From: Choricystis sp. odSpoLacu1
Lineage: Eukaryota; Chlorophyta; Trebouxiophyceae
Reading direction: 5' to 3'
Assembly (NCBI GenBank): GCA_958009055.1
Contig: OY253664.1
Coordinates: forward strand, 62,001 to 126,000
Length of the DNA stretch: 64,000 nt
This document shows positions 20,916 through 32,732 of this stretch, in pieces. The notes below the pieces were generated by a model. That model had not been told where the DNA came from. It worked only from the letters and a program-made list of their open reading frames with translations, and searched no databases. Position 1 is the first letter of the stretch. Each line of letters opens with the position of its first letter. The translations under genes and the position numbers were made by a program.

Positions 20916-22553
20916 TCACGACGTCGCCAGCCCTTTCCCCTCCGGCACCGGTCCCACATCGCTGATGATCTCCCGGTGGCACGACCACACCAGGCGAATC
21001 GCTTCCGGCGTCCCGATGCCCGCGCCGCGCGGGTCGCCGGCCGGGCCAAACCAGTGGTTCTGGGGCGCCCCCGTCGTGCGGGCGCGGCGGCCGGCATACG
21101 TGGTGCCGTTGACAGTGGAGCCGAGGACTTCATTCACAAAGAGAGGGTCGTTGGACACGACGGCGGCGGTGAGGTGAGCCTCCATCCTTTCCAGCGCGGC
21201 CAACACGGCTGGCAGGTCGCCATCCCCCCACTTGACGATGACCTGCACCGGCCCAAACACCTCCGTCGTGGCTGTCTCAAAGTGGGCGGGATCGGCCAGG
21301 GCGGCCAAAGGCACCTCGACGGCGGTGGGGCGGATCGCGCCGTAGGCAGCGGGAATCGTGTGGCCCGTCAGCGCCTCCCCCCCAAACGCGGTCCGTGCCC
21401 CCGGAATCGACGCCAGCTTCTGCACGTGACGCAGCATGGCCTCCGTCGTCCACGTCAGCACGGGGCCGATGGAGAGGTCGGCGAGAGAGCGCGACGCGGC
21501 GCGGGCCGCGAGGGCATCGCCCAACCCCGCCTTGCTCCAGTTCTCATGCATGAACAGCATGCTCTGCGCCGAGCACTTCTGCCCGGAGCACGCGTACGCG
21601 TCCTGGTCGCACTGCCAGGCGACGTAGTCGACGTCGCCCACGTCGGGGCCCAGCACTTTCCAGTCGAAGCCCGCGTCCTCCAAAAACACGCGCCCACCCA
21701 GCGCGGTCGACAGACTCTCCGCCACCCGCCTCGACCCGGTGAACAGGGTGGAGCGCGCGTTGCCTTGGACGAGGACGCGGCCCGCGACCTCGCCCCTGCC
21801 GTTGAGCATGTCTATGTCAGTCGTGGGAGCACCGCACGCGTGCAGCAGCCGCACAAACTGTTCACACACAATCGCCACCCTCCGGTCCACGTGCACCAGC
21901 GGCCGGTTGCCCATGTAGAGCGCGCCCATGAGTTGGAGCGCAGGAATCTCGAGCGGAAAGTTGAAGGGGGTGATGAGGCCGACGCCTCCATACGGCCAGC
22001 GGTGGGCGTTGGACGCTTGGCCCGCGTGGTCCCCCGGCACCACGGTCCCTGCCGCCGTGAACCTCGGTTGGTCCCCCCCAAAGTTCTCCATGAAGCGGCG
22101 CGTCACCACGACTTCCGCAGTCGCTTGGGGGAGACTCTTGGGGGACGTGCGCTGCACGAGCTTGGCGAAAAATTGTTCCACTTCAGGCTTGGCCATTTCA
22201 GCCGCCGCCCTCGCCGTGACCGCTCCATACATCGCGTACCGCTCAGGATGCTTGAGCGGGTTGTGCAGGCCGGCTTTTGGGACGGCGGCCAGGGCAGCAG
22301 CAAAGGGCGCGGCTTCCGTGTCGCTCGTGTCGGGGCACCGAATCATGACTCCCCCCGTCAACGGGTCTGGAATGTCGATGACGGATGCCGTGTGCGTCCA
22401 TTCACCATTCACCAGGTTGGCGCCGACGGCGGGGGGGGTGCCGGCGCGGCCCATGGCGTCGGGGTCGACGGTCGCCCAGGCCGCGACGCCGCGGCGCGCG
22501 GCGGCGGACGCCGCGGGGGAGGCGGCCAGCGCGCGGCGGGCGAGGGTGAGCAT
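20916..22553 (-). CDS. Delta-1-pyrroline-5-carboxylate dehydrogenase, plant ALDH12 type
   Basis: Single exon, 545 residues. It oxidises P5C (glutamate semialdehyde) to glutamate in mitochondria, the second step of proline catabolism. The N-terminus (MLTLARRALAASPAASAAARRG) is a typical mitochondrial presequence. Family blocks: GLITPFNFPLEIPALQLMGA, VFLEDAGFDWKVLGPDVGDV, AYACSGQKCSAQ with the catalytic Cys, and TTEVFGPVQVIVKW. The LEDAGFDWKVLGPDV segment is characteristic of the ALDH12 branch rather than other aldehyde dehydrogenases. I chose the ATG that begins the presequence; the frame is open further upstream but without homology. Divergent from the fatty alcohol oxidase with 193 bases between starts. 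Confidence 0.92.
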   Translation of the reverse strand: MLTLARRALAASPAASAAARRGVAAWATVDPDAMGRAGTPPAVGANLVNGEWTHTASVIDIPDPLTGGVMIRCPDTSDTEAAPFAAALAAVPKAGLHNPLKHPERYAMYGAVTARAAAEMAKPEVEQFFAKLVQRTSPKSLPQATAEVVVTRRFMENFGGDQPRFTAAGTVVPGDHAGQASNAHRWPYGGVGLITPFNFPLEIPALQLMGALYMGNRPLVHVDRRVAIVCEQFVRLLHACGAPTTDIDMLNGRGEVAGRVLVQGNARSTLFTGSRRVAESLSTALGGRVFLEDAGFDWKVLGPDVGDVDYVAWQCDQDAYACSGQKCSAQSMLFMHENWSKAGLGDALAARAASRSLADLSIGPVLTWTTEAMLRHVQKLASIPGARTAFGGEALTGHTIPAAYGAIRPTAVEVPLAALADPAHFETATTEVFGPVQVIVKWGDGDLPAVLAALERMEAHLTAAVVSNDPLFVNEVLGSTVNGTTYAGRRARTTGAPQNHWFGPAGDPRGAGIGTPEAIRLVWSCHREIISDVGPVPEGKGLATS

Positions 22554-22746
22554 GGTTCTGGTGTGTGTGTGTGCGGACGGAATGTGGGCGTGTGGAAAGC
22601 GCGGCGCGCGCGGGGGCCACGTGTTTTTCCCCTGGCCGTCTCGCCTCGATTGGGTGTGAGCGTTTGTTTCGTCACTCTCATTCTCCACGCACACCTCCCT
22701 TTCCGAACACCCACAGAAACCCCACCCACCCACAAACACCACCACC

Positions 22747-25700
22747 ATGGCGCTCCTGGCACGCACCCAGGTCGCCCCCACCCCGCCGACCGCCCCCGCC
22801 AAGGCCGACGTCTCCCTGCGCCGCGTCGCGGCGGCCGTGGCGTCCGCCTTTTTCCACGCTCAGCCCGAGGCGGCGGCTGCTGCGCGCGCTGTCGGCGATG
22901 AAGCCCGGGCCCGCCTGTTTGAGGCGGACGCGGGGGAGTATGGGCCCATGGTGAACGAGGTGAGGCGGAGGGTGGAAGTTTGGGGAGGCAATCCGGTTTG
23001 CGACGCGCGCGCACGCACACTCCGCCTGCGGCGCACGCCGCCTCGACACCGCCCTCTTCCACCTCGGCCACGCGGCCGAGTGTCGCTTGCCGAGATGGGG
23101 GGGTGAGGAGGGGTGGAATGCGGGGCGGTGGAGAGGGAGGGCACCCCCCCTCTCGTGCGGCCAGGGTGACGCGATGAGCGCGGTTTTGTCCGCTTCCCCG
23201 CGCCTCCCGCGCGGCCTCTTCCCCCGCGCTGCCCGCACGCGACAGCTTGTAGTCGACACGACCGACTGGCGGGGACAGACAGGCGGCGTTCCCCGGACGT
23301 TACGCCAGGAGGGGAAGTCAAAACTCGAGAGCAGCGCGACGACGCGTCCTCTCTCGTCCTGCGCCGTCGCACCCTCCCCCTCTTCACGCCACGCCCGCCG
23401 CGTCGGTCGGCTGGCGGCGGCCCCACGCGCCCCCCACCCCCCGTGCCGTCACCACCGTCACGCGCGCCCCCAGATCTGAGGCGTTTGGGAGGCTGGGGCG
23501 GGGGTGGCGCAGCCTGAGAGAGAGGGGTGTGTTTGCCTGTACCGCCGCGTGTTTCTTTGCCTCACCCTCCCCTTCCCACCCCTCACAGCTCGTCGACCTC
23601 ATTAAGCACTGGACCCCCTACGACGACCGCGTCCAGTTCATGGGCCTGCTGCGTGCCCTGGACACCAAAGCCGGCACCCTCGCTCTCGCCGGCCCGCGTG
23701 CACCCGTGCTGCGTGGCGGCCGCGTGCGCTCCTTCCCCCAGCTCGCGCCCTCGGAGCGCGAAACCCTGCTCCTGCGCTGGCTGGACGGGCCTCTGCCCCC
23801 TTTAGTCCAAGCCGTGAAAGGGCTCAAGTGCTTGGTGTTCATGGTGCTGTTTCGGTGGGTCGACCCCACGACAGGCGTCAACCCGCTCTGGGCGGGGGCC
23901 GGCTACCCGGGCCCTCCCCCCCCCTCCCAACGCAAACCCGTGGTCGCGTCCAAGCAAGCGTCGGAGGCGGTGCTGATGTCGCGGCTGGTGGATGTGGTGG
24001 CGGCTGCGCCCGCGGACGCCGATGCTGCGGTCGCCGCGTTCAAAGCAGCCGGCATCGCCAACGTGACCCACGGCGACGCCCCCGGCGACGTCGTGCTGAC
24101 GGCGGACGCTGTGGTCGTCGGTTCCGGCGCGGGGGGCGGCGTGGCGGCGGGCGTGCTGGCTCGGTCGGGGTTGAACGTGATCGTCCTGGAGAAAGGGCGC
24201 TACACCCCCGCGGCTGAGCTGCCTCTCACCGAAGCCCACGGCTTCCCCAACATGTATGAACGCGGCACCCTGTACTCCACCAAAGATCTGGCCGTCAACG
24301 TGCTGGCGGGGGCGACGCTGGGGGGGGGGACGCGCATCAACTGGTGTGCTTCCTTTCCCACGCCCGACCACGTTAAACACGAGTGGGCCCAAAAACACGG
24401 CCTGGCCTCCTTCACCTCCCCCGCCTATGAACGCGCCCTGGCCGCTGTCTGCGGCCGGGTGGGCGTGTCCACGGGCGTCTCCCTCCACTCCAACCACAAT
24501 GCGTGCCTGGGGGCGGGCCTGGACGCGCTGGGGCAGCACAGGGGCGAAATTCCGCGCAACTGCTCTAACGCCGCCGACTGTGGCGGCTGCTGCGTGGGGT
24601 GTGGCACGGGGGAGAAGCAGGACATGACGCACACCTTTTTGGCGGATGCGGCGGCTGCGGGCGCGTGGATCATCACGGGCGTGCACGCTGAGCGCGTGCA
24701 GACGACGGCAAAACAGGGCGGCGGCGAGCGCGGGCGCGCGCGCCGCGCGACGGGCGTCGTCGCCACGCCGATGGTCGGCCCCCTCACCCCGGAGGCCACC
24801 ATGAAGCAGCGCCTCGCCGGCCCCTGGCGCCTGGTGGTGCGCGCCCCCCTGGTCGTGGCGGCGGCGGGCACGATGCACACGCCCGCGCTGCTCCTGCGCT
24901 CGGGCGTGCGTGGCGGTGGGTGGGTCGGAAAAAACCTGCGCCTCCACCCCGCCACGATGGTGTATGGCCGCTTCCCCACCGGCTACGCTGGCCAGGACCC
25001 GGCCACCGGGCCGGCCTGCAAGACAGGCCACCCTGCCGACGCGTCTGGCGCCATCAAGATGTGGGAGGGGGCCATCATGTCTGCGTTTTCGAGGGAGCAC
25101 GCCGCGTGGGACGACGCCAAGACGCCGTACGGCCCCATGCTGATGACGCCCTCCATGCATGTGTCTGGCTTCAGCGCGACGACGCCGTGGCGGGGGTGTG
25201 GAGCCAGCAAAGCGTTTGTGGCCAACGTGAGTGGGGGTGGGGTGGGGTGGGGTGGTGGAGGTGGACACGGGCGGGGTGATTCCAAAACGCACACACACAC
25301 ACTCCCTCTCACACACACACACACACACACACACACCACCCCCCTCCCCACACACTCACAACAGTATGGCGACTGGTCCCCCGTCCTCGTCATCACGCGC
25401 GACCGCGACGCGGGGCGCGTGTTTATCGACGCGCGCGGCATGCCGCGCTACCGCTACTGGGGCTCCCGCCACGACCGGGCCTCCATGACGACCGGCATTG
25501 AACAAGCGGTGCGCGTGCTGGTGGCGACGTGCGCGGTGGAGATCGGGTCGTTCATGGAGCTGCCCCACTTCACGGTGGAGCGCACTCCCTCGGGGGAGGT
25601 TGCCAACCCCGCCGCCGTGGAAGCCTACGTCGCCTCCATCCGCAAGGCCGGCATCAAGAAGAACCGCATCGCCGTCCTGTCCGCCCACCAGATGGGGACG

Positions 25701-26003
25701 GCCCGCATGGCCAAGTCGCGGCGGCACGGCGCGGTGGACGCCGTCGGCGAATCGTTCGACGTGTCCGGCCTGCTTGTCGCCGACGGGGCCGCCTTCCCCA
25801 CGTCGTCGGGGGTCAACCCCATGATGACGATTGAGGCGATTGGGTACATGGTGGCTGAGACGGCGGCGGAGCGGGCGGGTAAGAAAGTGCCCGAGGTGGC
25901 GGGCGGTCTTCCCCCCGCCGGCCACTGCGATGCCGTGCTGGCGTCCTCGTTTGCGGGGGGCAAGCCGGTGGTGAAGCGGGGGACGGTCAAGATGCAGTTT
26001 TGA
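22747..26003 (+). CDS. Long-chain fatty alcohol oxidase (GMC oxidoreductase)
   Basis: Exons 22747-22959, 23589-25226 and 25365-26003, all phase 0, 829 residues. It oxidises long-chain alcohols to aldehydes with O2 using FAD. Seen: the N-terminal helical region typical of plant FAO proteins (VDLIKHWTPYDDRVQFMGLL, ALDTKAGTLAL), the FAD-binding ADAVVVGSGAGGGVAAGVLA and VIVLEKG, the GMC block LGGGTRINWCASFPTP, a Cys-rich NAADCGGCCVGCGTG, and the C-terminal LSAHQMGTARM plus LLVADGAAFPTSSGVNPMMT. The third intron candidate, 25227-25364, happens to be open in frame, but its ends and (ca)n content show it is an intron. Possible roles are wax or alkane breakdown. Confidence 0.92.
25227..25364 (+). repeat. 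Intron with complementary ends and a (CA)n tract
   Basis: Starts GTGAGTGGGGGTGGGGTGGG and ends CCCCTCCCCACACACTCACA plus ACAG, so GTGAGTG can pair with CACTCAC and the G-rich arm with the C-rich arm. A (ca)n run at about 25312-25336 lies in the loop. Its length is a multiple of three and it has no stop, so retention would insert 46 residues. Confidence 0.7.
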
Positions 26004-26245
26004 GTGCGGGGGTTGAGTGAGTGAGTGGAGTGAAGGGTGATTGAAAAAAAAGGGGCGATTTTTCCTTTTTTTCCTTTTTGTTTCCCCCGGCTGCATGTAA
26101 AAGAGTGACAAGTACGACACACCACACACATTTCAACAACGGTGTCTCTCTCGCAGATGATGGTGTCACAGGAAAAAAGAAATCAACAAATAATGAATGA
26201 AAAAAAGATCAACGCAAATAAAAACTCAACCCCCACGTTTCATTT

Positions 26246-28651
26246 TCAGTACGCCACCGACGCGTCGCGTTTTTTCGCAACCATCCACATGCCATCCTCG
26301 ATACCTGTAACCAGGGTGTACTGCTCCCGCCCCCTCACCCCGGCTGCCCCCCCCATCGACGCGTCCAGCTAAAACTTGAACTTGGGCAGCAGGGACGCCA
26401 GCGTCGCCACCAGGCTCACCTTGGCCAGCGACTGACCCACACAGTTGCGGGGCCCCTCCGCGAAGGGGATGTAGCGCTTGGCGCGCCCTTTTTCGGCGGC
26501 CACGTCGTCGGGGTCGATCGCGGCGTCCTCGTTGGACGCGCCGGCCGCGGCGGCAGCCTCTGCTTTGACAGCAGCATTGTGGGCGGCCGCATCATACCAC
26601 CCGTCATACCACTCCGTCGGCATGGGCAACGCCTGCGCGTACTCGGTTCCGGGGCCCAGCCAGCGTTCGGGTTTGAACTCGTCCACGTCATCACCCCAGT
26701 TAAATTTTGTGTTGTGCAGCGAGTGGTGGGGCACCCACAGCATCGTGCCCCGCGGCACCACCAAGCGGCCACCCGCCAGGGTGAGGTCGGTGGGGGCGAC
26801 GCGCACCTGGCCCGCAGCCACGGGGGGGAAGAGGCGCAACGTCTCCTTGACGACGGCTTGAAGGTACGGCAGTTTGGCCAAATCACTGTACTCCAGCGCG
26901 CGCGGCGGCCCCTCCCTCTCCGGGGACGCCATGACGCCCGCCGCCTGCAGTTCAGCCAGGCAGCGTGCCTCGGCAGCCGGGTGCTGGGACAGCAGGTACA
27001 GAGCCCACGTGCCGGTGTGGCCGGTGGTGTCGATGCCGGCAAAGAAAAGGGCAGCAATCTCGGGCAACAGTTTTTCATCCGTCAGCCCCGCCCCCGTGCG
27101 CGGGTCTTTGACCTTGAGCAGCAGGTCGGCAAAGGAGCCTTTGACGGGGACGACGTCCTTGATGTGTTGGAGGAGGTTGTCCTTGACAATGCCGCGCCAG
27201 CGCGCCATCAGTTCATGACCCCTGCGCACGCTCGCCTTCCACAAAAACTTGGCCCGGTGCGGCTCCTTGAGCCGGTTTTCGATCTCGTGCGTGCACTCCA
27301 GCATGGTGCGCACGTAGGAGCCGACATCATCAGGAGAGCCGTCGAGGCGCGCGGCCAGCCCGGCCAACGCGCCCATCTCCTTTTGGAACCCCACCCGCCC
27401 AATCACGTCCATGGATTCGCGCAGCAGCAGATCGTCCACGTTGACGGGGGTGCAGGGGCCCAGGCGGTCCAGGATGGTGGTCATGAAGGCGCAGCGCTCG
27501 GTGATTTGGGCAAACGCGTTTTTCATGCAGCCGGCGGAGAAGGCGGGGGCGACGCCCTTGCGCACCGCTTTCCAGTGGGCGTCGGTGGGGCCGGTGAGAA
27601 GGTTGATGCCGCCGAGGAACTGATGGTTTTTGTGGGTGGTGGGTGGGGTGGTGAGTTGGGGGGTGACAAGAAAACGTTTTTTTTTTTTTCCTGCCTCTCT
27701 CAACTCTCACCTGGTCCAAAAAGTGGTACTGGAACCGCATCTTGTCCAGCAGCTTGGAACGGCACACGTGGGTGGCCAGGGCGGGGTCGGTGATGACGAT
27801 GGCCTATGTGGTGTGTTGTTGAGGGGGGAGGAGGGAAGAGGGGGGTTGGTCGTCGCGGGTCGCAAAAACGAAAACACACACACACACGCCGCCCTGTTTT
27901 CCCCGCCCCCTCAACAACAGCATGCATGTTAAATCACTCCCCCACCTCCCACTCCAACCCTCACACTCACGTGGAACTGCATGATGCGCATTTTAAACAC
28001 GGGGCCGTGCGCGTTGGCCCACCGCGTGACGACGCGGTGAAAGTCTTTCTCCCACAGGGAGGGCAGCATGCCGATGAGGCCTGGAGTGGGAGGGGAGGGG
28101 GTGGGGTGGGGGGTGGGGGGGGGGTGGGAAGGTGGGTTGAGGAAGAGGCGGTCAAGAGAGAGAGAGAGGGGGAAGAACGCAGGCCGTCGAGAAAAAAAAA
28201 ACATAGCAGCATGTGTCGACTCGCCGCCGTCTCTTCCCCTCCCCACCACCATCACACTCACTATACTTGGGCCCCGGTAGCTTGGCCAGCGCCTTGGAGC
28301 GGCGGAACACGAGGTGCCACTCGCTGGGGGGAGGAGGGAGAGGGAAGGGAGGGGTCGTGAGCGACGGCGCGTCCCCTCTCTTCGCATCAAGGCGGCCTGC
28401 GGGCCACCGCCCACGCCCGCCCACACCCTCCCCACCCCTCCCGCTTGCCACCGATGGACACACGATACTACGGAATACCCCTCGAGACAGTGCGTGGCAT
28501 CGACCAGGTGAGGGAACGCGTCGCTCTGGCCTGCGCATTCTCGCGACGCGCCTCGCGCCCCCCATCGCACTCACATGACAAACCACGCCAAAAAGGCGGC
28601 CAGCGCCAAGGAACCGAGGGCCGCCGCGATGGTGGAGATGGTGTCTTGCAT
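26246..28651 (-). CDS. Cytochrome P450 with an in-frame TAG near the C-terminus
   Basis: Five exons: 28575-28651, 28262-28323, 27971-28080, 27711-27803 and 26246-27619 (or 26369-27619 if TAG stops). It has an N-terminal membrane anchor (TISTIAAALGSLALAAFLAW), the Pro-rich hinge LAKLPGPKY, I-helix AALFFAGIDTTGHT, ExxR in VVKETLRLFPP, FKPERW, and the haem loop FAEGPRNCVGQSLA with the Cys ligand. Helix L ends LLPKFKF, then TAG (26369-26371), then 40 more codons to TGA including REQYTLVTGIEDGMWMVAKKR. That tail is what P450s have after helix L (the final beta hairpin with a GM/GL motif and a basic end), so the TAG is probably read through, as Gln or another residue. Full length would be 571 residues. 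The substrate is unknown. Confidence 0.85.
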
Positions 28652-28879
28652 GACTGCAGAGGGACGGAGGGGAAGACAGAGGCGGCAGCGGCGTGGGGCG
28701 CGCAACCAAAAATGAAATGAGAGTGCTGCATTCTTTGCTTTCTTCCCCTCTTGTTTTCGACGCCCCAAACCACGCGCCACCCCGAGTGACCACGATGAAA
28801 GAAAAAAAACACGTGTTTTATTTTTTACTTTAAAGCCCCCCCCCAAAAAACAGAACAAACCACCCCTCCCTCTTCCTCC

Positions 28880-30081
28880 TCACTCCTTCTTGCCCCCCAC
28901 CAACCGCGGCAGCACCTTTGCCAACCCAAACTTGGCCCGCAGCGCGGCATCCACGGCCCCCACTGGAGCCCACATGGGCAGGAACCAGTTCTCTAACCAG
29001 TTGGGGGTGCACACGACGGCGGGCGGCGCCGTGCGCGCAGACAGCGCGCGCCACGTGGCCTTGGCCACCGCCTGTGGCGGGTAAAACCAGGCCGGGTTGC
29101 GCCACTGCTTGGCCAGGTACTTGCGCGACCGTTTGAGAGGGCCCTCCCAGTCGGTGCCATCGTGCGCCGTCCAGCAGCCGTCGCCGTCGGCCATTGAGTC
29201 GGACCAGATGTCCGAAGCGACAGGCCCCGGCCGCATCATCGTCACCCCGATTTTATACATGGACAGCTCGCGGCGCAAGCATTGGGAGATGCCTTCGAGG
29301 CCAAACTTGGAGGCAGAGTAGGCGCCCTGTTGTGTGGTTCGGGTGGGGGTGGGTTGTGTGGGTTGGTTTTTGGTGTTTCTTTCCCCCCCGCGTTTTGTTG
29401 CTCTCCCACCAAACTCCACACAAACTCACGTTCCACGGCACCGCATAGTTGCCGTACACGGACGACATCATGATGATGCGGCCGGGCACGCCCGCCCGGG
29501 TGCGCTCTGTGCCCAACAGCGGCAGAAACGCTTGCGTCACTGCTATGGGCGCCACCAGATTGACCTCCAGCTGGGTGCGCAGCGTGTCGGGGGAGACGCA
29601 GGCGGCCGTGTCAATGCCGGCGTGCATGCCCGCATTGTTGACCAGGGCGAAGAGGATGCGGCCGGCGAGGGCGGCGTCGACAACCGCCACTCCCGCCGCC
29701 ACGGCAACGCTGTCAGTCACGTCAAACACGAGGGGCGTGAACCTGGCAGCGCCCAGGTCAGCAGTCAGTGCATCCGCGTCCTGCACCCGCCGCACCGACC
29801 CAAACACGTGGCACCCGCGGGCCGCGAGTTCCCGTGCGATGGCAGCACCAATGCCCTTGGACACGCCCGTCACCACGGCCGCCCTGTCCAGGCCGAGGCG
29901 GGGGGTGGACGAGGACGGGTTGTTGGCCAGCAGCCAGGCGGCGTCGGAGGAGGGGGGGAGGGCTGTGGGTGTGTGTGTGTGGGGTGGTGAGGGAAACACG
30001 GCGGTTTTTGTTTTTCATTGCTCGATTCTCTCTCCAAAACGCCGCCCAGCTTTTCTCCCACTCACGTTGAGAGCGTGCCAT
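28880..30081 (-). CDS. Short-chain dehydrogenase/reductase
   Basis: Exons 30066-30081, 29430-29962 and 28880-29326; the joins (C|CC, then phase 0) keep frame, 331 residues. Classical SDR signatures: AAVVTGVSKGIGAAIARELA (TGxxxGIG cofactor site), LVNNAGMHAG (NNAG), IIMMSSVYG with the catalytic Ser, and GAYSASKFGLEG (YxxxK) at the start of exon 3. The AAVVTGVSKGIG start and RPGPVASDIW segment resemble retinol dehydrogenase/17-beta-HSD-like SDRs, but the substrate cannot be told. The catalytic Tyr and Lys are encoded just after an intron. It lies downstream of LCB1 on the same strand. Confidence 0.88.
29327..29429 (-). repeat. Intron with complementary ends
   Basis: Starts GTGAGTTTGTGTGGAGTTTG and ends CCCACCCGAACCACACAACAG. 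GTTTGTGTGG near the donor can pair with CCACACAAC directly before the acceptor AG. Confidence 0.65.
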
Positions 30082-30539
30082 CGTGTTGCTTCTGTGTGAT
30101 TGAGCGGGAGGGCAGGGAAGGACGACCTGGGTGGGTTGCGTTTTATTGCGGGTTGGAAGGTGTGACTACTCCATCGTGCGCCCATGGGTGGCACACCCCG
30201 ACGGCGGACGCTACGTTTCTCACAGACTGACGCCTTCAGTCGCATGTCGACATCGCACAAGGCGTGACCACCTCAAGACTCAGGCACTCCAGGGCCGGGG
30301 ACGGCGTCTCCCGCGATTGCACGGCGTGCAATCGCGCCTCGCGGAGTTGTGCGCTCTCTCCCTCCCTCCCCGTGCGCGCGCCTCCCCACGCGGCTGCGGC
30401 AAAGAGACGGCTTAGCTTCTGACACGCACCTTCGGTGCCAACAGGCGTGGGAAAAATGCGCAGAGAGAAAGCAAGTGTGTGCGTTTTGTGTGCGGGCTCG
30501 TCGCCCCGTTTTTTTCGTTATCCACACGTCCCACCCCTC
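30082..30539. other. Intergenic region with a small perfect hairpin
   Basis: It lies between the LCB1 stop and the SDR start, both on the minus strand. At 30312-30336 there is an 11-bp perfect stem (cgcgattgcac / gtgcaatcgcg) with a 3-base loop, which could fold at the LCB1 3' end or be an unrelated DNA palindrome. No gene is seen. Confidence 0.45.
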
Positions 30540-32551
30540 TCAAAACAGATCAGGTCGCACCGGACTCGCCGCCCACCCCGCGCTGGGCGAGGCCGGCCGC
30601 CCCCGCAGCGGGGACGACGCGATGACGCCAGCCACCCCCGCGGGCGCGGGCGACGTCGAGGACGCGGCGCCCGCGTCGCGCCCGAGCACACGCCGCGCGG
30701 CCGCTCTGAGGGCGGCCGCCGCCCGCCGCACATCGTTCTCCGTGTGGGCGGCTGTGACGGTCAGCCTGAGCGAGGGCGGGGCGGCGGCGCCGTCCAGAGG
30801 GGGGGGGACTGCAGCGCAGAAAAACACGCCTTCACGAGCAAGTGCGTCCGCTGCGATCGCTTTCACGGTGTCCAGCGCATCCGCCGGGTCGGCCGGGGGG
30901 CTGGCCAGCCGCACGTGCAGCACGGGGGAGGTCGCGTCATCGGGGGAGTCGCCCACGACGACGAGGCCGGGGACGTCAGCCGCGAGAGCACGCAAAAGAC
31001 GCGCGTTTCGCGCCAGCGCGGGCAGCAGGACCGATGGCCCGTCCGCCGCCAACCGATCCAACGCCGTTCGGGCGGCCACCGCCAGGAAGGGGGGCAGGGA
31101 GGCGGAGAAGCAGTAGCCCAGGCCGGAGAGGCGTTGGTGGTCGACGATCTCTCGGGACGCGGCGCAGAACCCGCCGACTGATGCGAGAGCGCCACCTAGA
31201 GACGCCACCACGACATCGACCGTTCCAGGCGCCAGGCCGTGGTGTTCACAGGCGCCCCGGCCGGTGGCGCCCAGCGCGCCCAGGGCCAGGGATTCATCGA
31301 CAATCGTGCGGTAGGCGTGTTTTTTGGCGACCGCCACAATCTCCGGCAGCGGCGCCACGTCCCCCGCGTGCGTGGAAACGCCCTCCACCACCACGAAGCG
31401 GCGGCAGGGGGGGCGCTTGGCGGCCCTGTCTGCGGCCGCGATGGAGGTGAGCAGGGTGTCCAACGCTGCCGCGTCGTTGTGGGGAAAGGTAAACACGCGC
31501 GCGCGCGACAGCGCGGCCCCGTTGCGGTGGGCCCACGGCGCCGCCCCATCCAGCACGATGATGTCTTTGGCGTTGGCAAACGCGGGCAGGACGGACGGCA
31601 TGGTGGCCAGGTCGTAGGAATAGAGGATTGCTTCATCGCTCCCCATGAAGCGAGCGATGCTTGCCTCCAGCTCCAAGTGCACGTCGATGGTCCCATAAAA
31701 GCCGCGCGGGCCGCACGAACCCACGCCATACTTGACGACGGCGGCTTTGGCGGCGGCCAGGATGGTGGGGTCGCCCGCGAGGCCGAGGAAGTTGAAGGTG
31801 GCACAGTTGAGCGCGCGCTTGGATCCGATGCTGATGTGGGTGCACCACCCCCCTTTCACCAGGGGGCCGTCTCCACCCACGACACCCGCAGCACGGCGAC
31901 GGGCTGCAGTGGCGGGCGGGACGAGAGGCACGGGCGTCCATTCGTCCACAAGGGCGTCCACCTCGGCGGGCGAGAGGACGCCGCGCCCGTCGCGCGCGCG
32001 CACGGACGCGCCGTCGCCGCCGCCGCCGCCCCCATCACCATCACCCCCGCGTTTGGGTTTAGTGGTGAGTAAATACGCCAGGGTGAGAGCCAGCAGCGCT
32101 TCCAAAGCGAGGTGGCCCTTGTGCGCGAGAAACGCGGCGGGGTGGAGCCTCCCCCCCGGCCGCACCACGTCCCACGCGTCCGCGGCGGCGGCCAGGGTGG
32201 CGGAGGCGGCGGAGGCGGCGGTGGCGGTGAGGGAGGGTGGGGTTGGGGGTGTGGGGGCCAGGAACCAGTGCGGGTGTGGGGGAGGCTGAGGGTGAAAGAG
32301 AGGGAGCGCGGGCGATGAGAGAGCGCAACGAATCCCAACGGCCACCCTCACCTCCCGCCCGCTGTGCGCCCCCTCCCGTCACGCTCAGCCCACGCCTGCA
32401 TCCATCCCTCCTGTCTCACCTGGTCACAGCCCGGCAGCCCGGGCGCGCGGGAGCACAGCACGCCGCCACGCGCGGACGCAGCGGCAGCAACGTGCGTCGC
32501 AGCCACCGCCAGCAGCAGGCCGCCCGCCAGCGCGGCGGCCGGCGGGCGCAT
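30540..32551 (-). CDS. LCB1: Serine palmitoyltransferase subunit LCB1
   Basis: Exons 32420-32551 and 30540-32285, phase 0, 625 residues. With LCB2 it condenses serine and palmitoyl-CoA to start sphingolipid synthesis at the ER. The N-terminus has a hydrophobic stretch (ALAGGLLLAVAATHVAAAA) and a second one (ALEALLALTLAYLL) ahead of the catalytic-fold domain. Family blocks: NCATFNFLGLAGDP, YGVGSCGPRGFYGTIDVHLE, EAILYSYDLATMPSVLPAF, RFVVVEGVSTHAG, IVDESLALGALGATGRG and RLSGLGYCFSASLPPF. As in all LCB1 subunits, the PLP-binding Lys of the paralogous LCB2 is absent. The C-terminus carries an extra Ala/Pro-rich tail. The exact N-terminus depends on the 134-base intron model. Confidence 0.9.
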
Positions 32552-32732
32552 GAGCGTGTGTGTGTGCGCAGAGGAGGGAACTCGGTAGAGGGTGTGTGCG
32601 CGCGAAGAATAAAGGATCGATGCGTCGTTTTTTCTTTCTTCTGTTTTGCGACCCATTTTTCGCGCCCGGGCTTATTGAAGAGTCACCCCTGCTTCCACAC
32701 CAAACAACCACGATGCAACACTTTGTGGGTGT

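Noticed and set aside
25227..25364. Coding stretch continuous with the fatty alcohol oxidase (in-frame Gly-Trp and Thr-His runs)
   Set aside because: It has GTGAGT/ACAG borders, fold-back ends and a (CA)n tract, and removing it restores the conserved GMC sequence FVAN|YGDWSP.
26369..26419. A 51-nt intron ending at the P450 TAG (GTGAGC...TTTTAG)
   Set aside because: Splicing would delete the conserved helix L (SLVATLASLLPKFKF), and all other introns here are longer.
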